From the NCBI RefSeq assembly GCF_001975825.1, contig NZ_MTKN01000008.1:68063-122288 (forward strand): DNA of 54,226 bases, in the 5' to 3' direction. Position 1 is the first letter of the stretch, and the number at the start of each line of letters is the position of its first letter. The position numbers were made by a program, and so were the translations under genes. The notes beneath the pieces were generated by a model that was given only the letters and a program-made list of their open reading frames with translations, was not told the DNA's origin and did no database searches. Positions 49,140 through 54,226 of this stretch are shown here, one piece after another. This DNA comes from [Flexibacter] sp. ATCC 35208. Its GTDB lineage: Bacteria > Bacteroidota > Bacteroidia > Chitinophagales > Chitinophagaceae.

Positions 49140-50210
49140 ATGGTAAAGATAGGTAACATACTATTGGGCGATTTTCCGCTATTACTTGCTCCCATGGAGG
49201 ATGTAAGTGATCCGCCCTTTCGTGCGGTGTGTAAGGATAAGGGTGCTGACCTGATGTATTCAGAATTTATCTCTTCGGAGGGTCTTATCCGTGACGCAAT
49301 CAAAAGCCGGCAAAAGCTGGACATCTTCCCTGAAGAACGTCCGGTAGGTATCCAGATATTCGGAGGCGATGAAGAGCCTATGGCTATGGCCGCTCAGATC
49401 GTGGAAGCCACCAACCCCGACCTGCTGGACATCAACTATGGATGCCCCGTTAAAAAAGTAGTATGCAAAGGAGCCGGTTCCGGTATCCTGAAAGATATTC
49501 CCAAAATGGTAAGACTGACCGCCGCAGTAGTAAAAGCTACTAAACTGCCGGTAACAGTAAAGACCCGCCTGGGATGGGACGACGATACCAAAAATATTGA
49601 AGAAGTAGCCGAAAGACTACAGGATGTAGGCATCCAGGCCCTCACCATACACGGGCGCACCCGCACCCAGATGTATAAAGGCCATGCCGACTGGAGCCTC
49701 ATCGGGAAAGTCAAAAATAACCCTCGTATCCACATTCCTATATTCGGCAACGGCGATATCACTACGCCCGAACAAGTCATCGCTGCCCGTCAGAAATATG
49801 GCGTAGATGGCGTTATGATAGGTCGCGCTGCAATAGGATATCCGTGGATCTTTGATGAGATCAAGCACTTTATGGCTACCGGCAAGCATTTGCCCCCACC
49901 ATCCATTCAGGAAAGGGTAGACGTTTGTAAAAAACACCTGCGCCAGTCAGTAAGCTGGAAAGGCGATGTGGTAGGCATACTCGAAATGCGTCGTCACTAT
50001 ACGAATTATCTCAAAGGGTTACCCCACATAAAAGAATTCAGGCAACAATTAGTAACTTTCAGTACACTGGCAGCAGTAGAAGAAGTTTTAGACACAATAG
50101 CAGAACATTACAAAGGTCACATTATAGAAAGGGCCTCTACCCTTCCTGATAATTCTAACCTGCCAGTAAACTTAAACAATGAAGTAGCAGATTGTAACGT
50201 TTACGGATAA
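49140..50210 (+). CDS. dusB: tRNA-dihydrouridine synthase (DusB-like)
   Basis: 356 residues. FMN TIM barrel: PLLLAPMEDVSDPPFRAVC (about 14-32), catalytic Cys in INYGCPVKKVVCKGAGSGIL (about 100-118), TVKTRLGWDDD, LTIHGRTRTQMYKGHADW (about 163-180), FGNGDITTPEQ and GVMIGRAAIGYPWIF. Reduces specific uridines of tRNA to dihydrouridine with NADPH. C-terminal helical domain with RRHYTNYLKGLPHIKEFR. The NUMOD4-like gene follows by 32 bases and may be co-transcribed. Confidence 0.95.
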   Translation: MVKIGNILLGDFPLLLAPMEDVSDPPFRAVCKDKGADLMYSEFISSEGLIRDAIKSRQKLDIFPEERPVGIQIFGGDEEPMAMAAQIVEATNPDLLDINYGCPVKKVVCKGAGSGILKDIPKMVRLTAAVVKATKLPVTVKTRLGWDDDTKNIEEVAERLQDVGIQALTIHGRTRTQMYKGHADWSLIGKVKNNPRIHIPIFGNGDITTPEQVIAARQKYGVDGVMIGRAAIGYPWIFDEIKHFMATGKHLPPPSIQERVDVCKKHLRQSVSWKGDVVGILEMRRHYTNYLKGLPHIKEFRQQLVTFSTLAAVEEVLDTIAEHYKGHIIERASTLPDNSNLPVNLNNEVADCNVYG

Positions 50211-50242
50211 ACCCCAGGTTCAACTATTAAATTTTCTTTCAC

Positions 50243-50812
50243 ATGGCCACGATTAAAAATCTGAAAAATGAAGTCTGGAAAGACTTGCAGATCAAAAACA
50301 AATCTGCCCTGCGTAAAAAGTATGCAGTATCTAACATGGGAAGAGTGATTAGCTATTATGAAGATATAACAGACGGTAAGTTGCTCTCAGGCTCTACCGT
50401 CGAAGGTTATACCGTGCTAAATGTAAAACCCGCTGATAGTTACCAGTCACTGTACCTCCACAGAGAAGTAGCGAAATTATTCAACAAGAAACCCGGTCGT
50501 TCTCACAAGTATGTAATTCACATCGATTACGACAAGAAGAACAACAAAACCACAAACCTTCAATGGGCTACCAAAGAAGAAATGGAAGCCCACCAGCAAT
50601 TCAGCCCCGCCAAACTCGCTTACAAGGAAAAACAACGTAACCGCGTCAAAGGTCTGAAACTGAACATTACTAAAGTTAAGAGCATCAAGCGCTTACTGGC
50701 CAAACCTGGTCGCAAGACCATGAAACAGATCGCTGAACAATTCGATATCAGCGAAATGCAGTTATACCGTATCAAAAGCGGTGAAAACTGGAGCCATGTT
50801 ACTCTGGATTAA
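50243..50812 (+). CDS. NUMOD4/HNH-like protein with C-terminal helix-turn-helix
   Basis: 189 residues. Residues 10-60 resemble NUMOD4 (EVWKDLQIKNKSALRKKYAV then SNMGRVISYYED). Residues 75-115 match an HNH fold: LYLHREVAKLF, then VIHIDYDKKNNKTTNLQWAT. Typical HNH enzymes have HH or DH at the VIH position; here the metal-ligand residue is Ile, so catalysis is doubtful. The C-terminus is a helix-turn-helix (GRKTMKQIAEQFDISEMQLY, about 155-175) as in NUMOD1-type DNA-binding tails. Standing next to a housekeeping gene with no intron, it may be a DNA-binding regulator derived from a homing endonuclease. Very basic protein. Confidence 0.7.
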   Translation: MATIKNLKNEVWKDLQIKNKSALRKKYAVSNMGRVISYYEDITDGKLLSGSTVEGYTVLNVKPADSYQSLYLHREVAKLFNKKPGRSHKYVIHIDYDKKNNKTTNLQWATKEEMEAHQQFSPAKLAYKEKQRNRVKGLKLNITKVKSIKRLLAKPGRKTMKQIAEQFDISEMQLYRIKSGENWSHVTLD

Positions 50813-50856
50813 AGCCTGACTAGTCAGGAATGATCATATGATGTTGTCTGACATAT

Positions 50857-50882
50857 AGCCATCTGCCTTACGGCGGGTGGCT
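50857..50882 (+). terminator. Terminator after the NUMOD4-like gene
   Basis: AGCCATCTGCC (50857-50867) pairs with GGCGGGTGGCT (50872-50882) using two G-U pairs, 4-nt loop, then TTATTTTTTATT. It lies between convergent genes. Confidence 0.7.
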
Positions 50883-50889
50883 TTATTTT

Positions 50890-53800
50890 TTATTGTGCCC
50901 TGATCTTATCCAGCACCTTGCTATAGTGCATACTACTCCGCAGTGCCGGCTCATATCCCATCAGTATTACCTGCTGTCGTGCCCGTGATAGGGTAACCAG
51001 CAGCTTCCTGTCTACCTCTATCGTATGCTCCTCCCATCTGAAAGTGCCAAGGCTTTGTAACATATTCAACTGAGTAGGATGATATACCGCCAGTGATATG
51101 ATGATGATATCATTCTCTGCGCCCTGGAAGCGTTCAGCGGTATCTATGTTGATGGCTTGTAGTACTTCGTTAGTGCCTATCAGTTCTCTGATCAGACTTA
51201 TCTGGGTGCGCCATGGTGTCACTACTCCCACTGTTTCTTTATTAAAAGCCGCTCCCCTGCTCTCCTGTAGATAAGTGAGCAGTGATACCACCTGTTGTGC
51301 CTCTGTCAGATGCATTTTGGAAGTCGGCTCCATAGGACTGGGCAGGAAGATGGTTCTGCCTTGTGAAAGTATGTGATGCCAGTCGCCATCAGCTACATCC
51401 TGCTTTACAAAAGGAGCTGCCTGTAAAGGTTGGCCTGGCGATAACTGGTGAGCATAGTAATGATTGATCAGGTCTGCGATATCATTGTGCATGCGGAAAT
51501 GGGTATTCAGCATGCCCCAGCCATGATGCCAGCCGTTTTGTTTACAAGCCTGGATCAGCCTTTCGAATAGTGTGCAGCGCAGATCTGTAATACCTGTACT
51601 GTGTAAAAGGGGCTCTTCCGTCATACAGAAATTATCTGCCTGCGCGACCACTGGTGGCAGCTGGTTCTGATCTCCGATCAGGATAAACTTCTGAAAAGGC
51701 AACACCAATCCTAAAAGCTGTGGCTCCGTCAACTGAGAGGCCTCGTCTACAATGAGGGTATCCGTTTTAACCCCCAGCAATTGCAGGTTAGGTAACCGGG
51801 TAGCCATCGTTGCCACCGTAGCTACAAAGATCTGCTGATTGGCAATGTACTCCCTGGCCTGTGCAATATCCCCTTCCAGGCAATAGGTTCTCAATTGATT
51901 TTCTGCTGCTGAACGGCGGCCGCCCAACCGCAGGTATTGTACACCTTTGCTTTCCAGCTTTTTGCAAATTTCGTCTACTGCCTTGTTGGTAAAAGCCACG
52001 ATCATCATCTGGGTGCCGGCAGCTGCCAGAGAAGTCACCATCGAAGTAAGCAGGGAGGATGTCTTACCGGTACCGGGAGGTCCCTGTACCAGGTAATAGT
52101 CTTTGGCATCCAGCGCAGCCTGCAGGATCTCTTGCTGATTGCTGTTGAACATGGTGGGGGCAGGTAGCGGAAATGGCACCCTGACGGGTTCCCGCATGCC
52201 CAGTAACAACTCCATTCTGGCAGCAAAGCGGGGTTCCAGTACATGAAACAGCGCCGTCGCTGAGATCCAGAAGTTGGATTCATAAATATCGTGTTCGATC
52301 ACCCATTGTTGCTGGTGAGCAAAGAAGTCGTGGGTGATCTGTCGGTTGTTCAGTGAAAAGGTCAGCCTGTCTTTCTGCAATTCATCTACCCTGCCTTTCA
52401 GGATCTGGTGTTGCAATGGCGCCAGTCCGGTGGTATCTCTTGGATAAATGATGGCAGTATCCCCGGGGCGAAAGTTATGATTCACCGGCTCCTGTATGGT
52501 GAATACAACACTACTCTGGGCTTCATCAAAATTCTGGAAACAGAGGCCGGGAATAATCGTGAACCGGGTTAGCTTTTCCGATTCGGGTTGTAACCAGAGA
52601 GCGGCAAAGCCTTCAGCATCTTCTTCCCTGTGCATGGAGGCATACATACCACACTTGGCCAGCAGGAACTCCCTGAGCAAGAAAGAAAGGAACTGCTGAT
52701 AGTAGCTTCTTAGCAGTGGACTGGCCTTGCCATAAGTTTCTTCGAAGTTGGCAAAGTGCACTACGCTGAAAGAAGGCAATCCTTCGCCAGCGAGTGTCGT
52801 GATTTTTTCAAGTATATCATATTCTCCTGAGGAGAGTCTTAATAGTTGGGAGACGATTTCATTGCGCAGGGCGAGCAACTCATTTTCCGCTGGGCGGTTA
52901 TTCGCCATGTTGCGCAATGGGCTATTGGATGCAGAAGAATACAGGATCGCAGAGCTGCCACAGCGCTGATCGCCAAAAGTAGATTGTAGCAGCAGGTTAT
53001 ACCCTGTTACCTGCATTTCGTGGTTCTTCCAGGCTCCAAAATCCGGCGCCCTGCCACTTTTGAGCTCAAAGATCTCCTTACGGGTAGGATCTGTATCATC
53101 TTCTGCCAGGATATCCAGACGGCCCTGTAGGCCATATAAAGCAGAAAAGAAGGTCGGTTCTATTCTCACCGGCCGGTCTTTCAATTCCCTGGATGCCTCC
53201 AATAAATTTGGCCAGTGCGTTTCCCTGATGTCGGCATACATGCTGTTCAGCTCCTGTCTGCCATAGCCAGCCGCCTGCAATACATTTTCGGCCACTGCTT
53301 CTACAAAGGATTCCCGGAGCTTCATATCCGGGTGACGTAGCACATTGTCCAGCAGGGAGTTGACGATATTTCCCTTGAAAGCAGGCAACCCGGTCGTTTG
53401 TGGTACCAGTTTCCTGACTAAGTATAAAAACGGATTAGGGCCGCTGCGGCCAAAGCATTCTGCCAGATCACTGATGTCGATGAGGAGATCGGGTTCCAGT
53501 ATAAACCGGGTGGCTTTCACTGCTTCGTACTGGCCCGTAGCCTCATCACGATCTGCATGCAGAATATGGAGGGTATCATATACCCGTACCTGTTTGTGAA
53601 GGGCAGCAGTATGTGGCTGATAAACAGTAGTAATGTTGATCAGGAACTCCCCTGCCTCATCATCTTTGCCCTGGAGTACAAACGACTCCACACCATCAGG
53701 TGTTTTTTGCAAAGGGCCTACGCCGGTAACGAGGCATTTGAGGAGGGGCACCAGCGGATTATCATCCACCGGACCCTGTATCAGGGTCTCTCCTGCTACG

Positions 53801-54186
53801 GAGGCACAACGTTCCAGCAGCGCTTCGGGGGGAGGAACCTCGTAATATTGTTCAATGACATCGGCCAGGGTACGGATACAGAGCAGGGCATCCTGCTGAT
53901 CGGCACGGAGGCCGCCCATCATGGCTTTGGTGGTAAGAATGCGAAGAATGGTCAGTTGGCGCCGTTGATTGGATGCTACTCCGTGCTTGTCGAAGTAGAA
54001 CTGCATACGGGCAAACAGGTTGCTGAAGCTACGGGCTTCATTTTTGGTGAGATGCCGGAATAACTGCTCGAGTACGCCCCGCAAAAATCGCAGGGTGACT
54101 AGCGGCTGGTGCCCATCTCCGGCTTCCAGCAGGCGCATATACAACATATGGCCGGTGAGGGCTTTATCGCTGGTATTCACTGACAT
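50890..54186 (-). CDS. Dna2-like fused PD-(D/E)xK nuclease and superfamily 1 helicase
   Basis: 1098 residues. Order: an N-terminal helical region (1-340) of unknown kind; a PD-(D/E)xK nuclease at about 350-400 with Asp358, Glu374-x-Lys376 and the Q(x2)GY motif of RecB/Cas4 nucleases at Gln392-Tyr396; a linker; then a UPF1/Dna2-type SF1 helicase with Walker A GPPGTGKT (702-709), VDEAS (813-817), LIGDQNQLPPVV, motif V TAERFQGAENDIIIISLAV and motif VI TLSRARQQVILMG. No CxxC cluster like the Fe-S site of eukaryotic Dna2 is seen. Likely resects or unwinds DNA ends or branched DNA; it could also be an anti-phage defence helicase. Starts 40 bases before the window end; no partner gene is visible. 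Confidence 0.88.
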   Translation of the reverse strand: MSVNTSDKALTGHMLYMRLLEAGDGHQPLVTLRFLRGVLEQLFRHLTKNEARSFSNLFARMQFYFDKHGVASNQRRQLTILRILTTKAMMGGLRADQQDALLCIRTLADVIEQYYEVPPPEALLERCASVAGETLIQGPVDDNPLVPLLKCLVTGVGPLQKTPDGVESFVLQGKDDEAGEFLINITTVYQPHTAALHKQVRVYDTLHILHADRDEATGQYEAVKATRFILEPDLLIDISDLAECFGRSGPNPFLYLVRKLVPQTTGLPAFKGNIVNSLLDNVLRHPDMKLRESFVEAVAENVLQAAGYGRQELNSMYADIRETHWPNLLEASRELKDRPVRIEPTFFSALYGLQGRLDILAEDDTDPTRKEIFELKSGRAPDFGAWKNHEMQVTGYNLLLQSTFGDQRCGSSAILYSSASNSPLRNMANNRPAENELLALRNEIVSQLLRLSSGEYDILEKITTLAGEGLPSFSVVHFANFEETYGKASPLLRSYYQQFLSFLLREFLLAKCGMYASMHREEDAEGFAALWLQPESEKLTRFTIIPGLCFQNFDEAQSSVVFTIQEPVNHNFRPGDTAIIYPRDTTGLAPLQHQILKGRVDELQKDRLTFSLNNRQITHDFFAHQQQWVIEHDIYESNFWISATALFHVLEPRFAARMELLLGMREPVRVPFPLPAPTMFNSNQQEILQAALDAKDYYLVQGPPGTGKTSSLLTSMVTSLAAAGTQMMIVAFTNKAVDEICKKLESKGVQYLRLGGRRSAAENQLRTYCLEGDIAQAREYIANQQIFVATVATMATRLPNLQLLGVKTDTLIVDEASQLTEPQLLGLVLPFQKFILIGDQNQLPPVVAQADNFCMTEEPLLHSTGITDLRCTLFERLIQACKQNGWHHGWGMLNTHFRMHNDIADLINHYYAHQLSPGQPLQAAPFVKQDVADGDWHHILSQGRTIFLPSPMEPTSKMHLTEAQQVVSLLTYLQESRGAAFNKETVGVVTPWRTQISLIRELIGTNEVLQAINIDTAERFQGAENDIIIISLAVYHPTQLNMLQSLGTFRWEEHTIEVDRKLLVTLSRARQQVILMGYEPALRSSMHYSKVLDKIRAQ

Positions 54187-54226
54187 AAGTTAAATACAGA
54201 TTTCCACTTATATTGATATCCCTAAA

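Noticed and set aside
1..54226. CRISPR arrays, tRNA or rRNA genes, IS elements, prophage
   Set aside because: Looked for direct repeats with spacers, tRNA-like cloverleaf 3' halves, transposase motifs and phage structural genes; none found. The only repeat array is the 11-bp tandem at 46037, which has no spacers.

Overview
The window looks like chromosomal DNA of a Bacteroidota bacterium, most likely of the Chitinophaga type. The evidence is a GldH gliding lipoprotein, a fused cbb3 oxidase CcoNO, BatD/BatE, a GLPGLI protein paired with a CarboxypepD-reg/outer-membrane-barrel protein, a futalosine menaquinone gene (mqnC), lpxD, and many TAnnTTTG promoter elements of the Bacteroidota sigma type. 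The genus is inference. I see no tRNA, rRNA, CRISPR array, IS element or phage gene.

Layout. 1-9.4 kb: a MurG-like glycosyltransferase, a tiny Cys-rich lipoprotein, an arginase-like protein, a YitT transporter-like protein, an LprI-like protein, a complementary pair of M16 peptidases and a tandem pair of retropepsin-like proteins. 9.4-13.4 kb: mqnC, a lipoprotein, an acetyltransferase, a TIM-barrel isomerase and a small membrane protein. 13.5-19.6 kb: a self-contained module of outer-membrane barrel and GLPGLI protein, divergent from a sensor kinase and OmpR-type regulator, with two copies of a 36-bp candidate operator between them. 19.6-24.3 kb: pheS, a 3-hydroxyacyl-CoA dehydrogenase, an epimerase, a secreted unknown and lpxD. 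24.3-24.7 kb: an AT-rich non-coding gap with two inverted DnaA boxes and several stem-loops.

24.7-35.8 kb, all on the minus strand, is a complete microaerobic respiration locus: a Crp/Fnr regulator, copper ATPase CcoI, CcoS, fused CcoNO, a CcoQ-like peptide, CcoP, CcoG, CcoH, a SafE-type membrane protein and oxygen-independent HemN. Candidate Fnr boxes lie at the same distance from the -7 boxes of ccoI and ccoS, so the regulator probably switches on the oxidase and its maturation factors together.

35.9-41.7 kb: an rRNA pseudouridine synthase, yicC, gldH overlapping a histidine kinase and followed by its response regulator, then a LytS-like kinase with a degraded ATP site and a LytTR regulator. 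41.7-54.2 kb: batE/batD, an SDR, a YjjG-like phosphatase, an 11-bp repeat array, psd and cdsA (phospholipid synthesis), a CPBP protease, dusB, a NUMOD4/HNH-like protein and a large Dna2-like nuclease-helicase. Many neighbouring genes are convergent and separated by strong bidirectional terminator hairpins.
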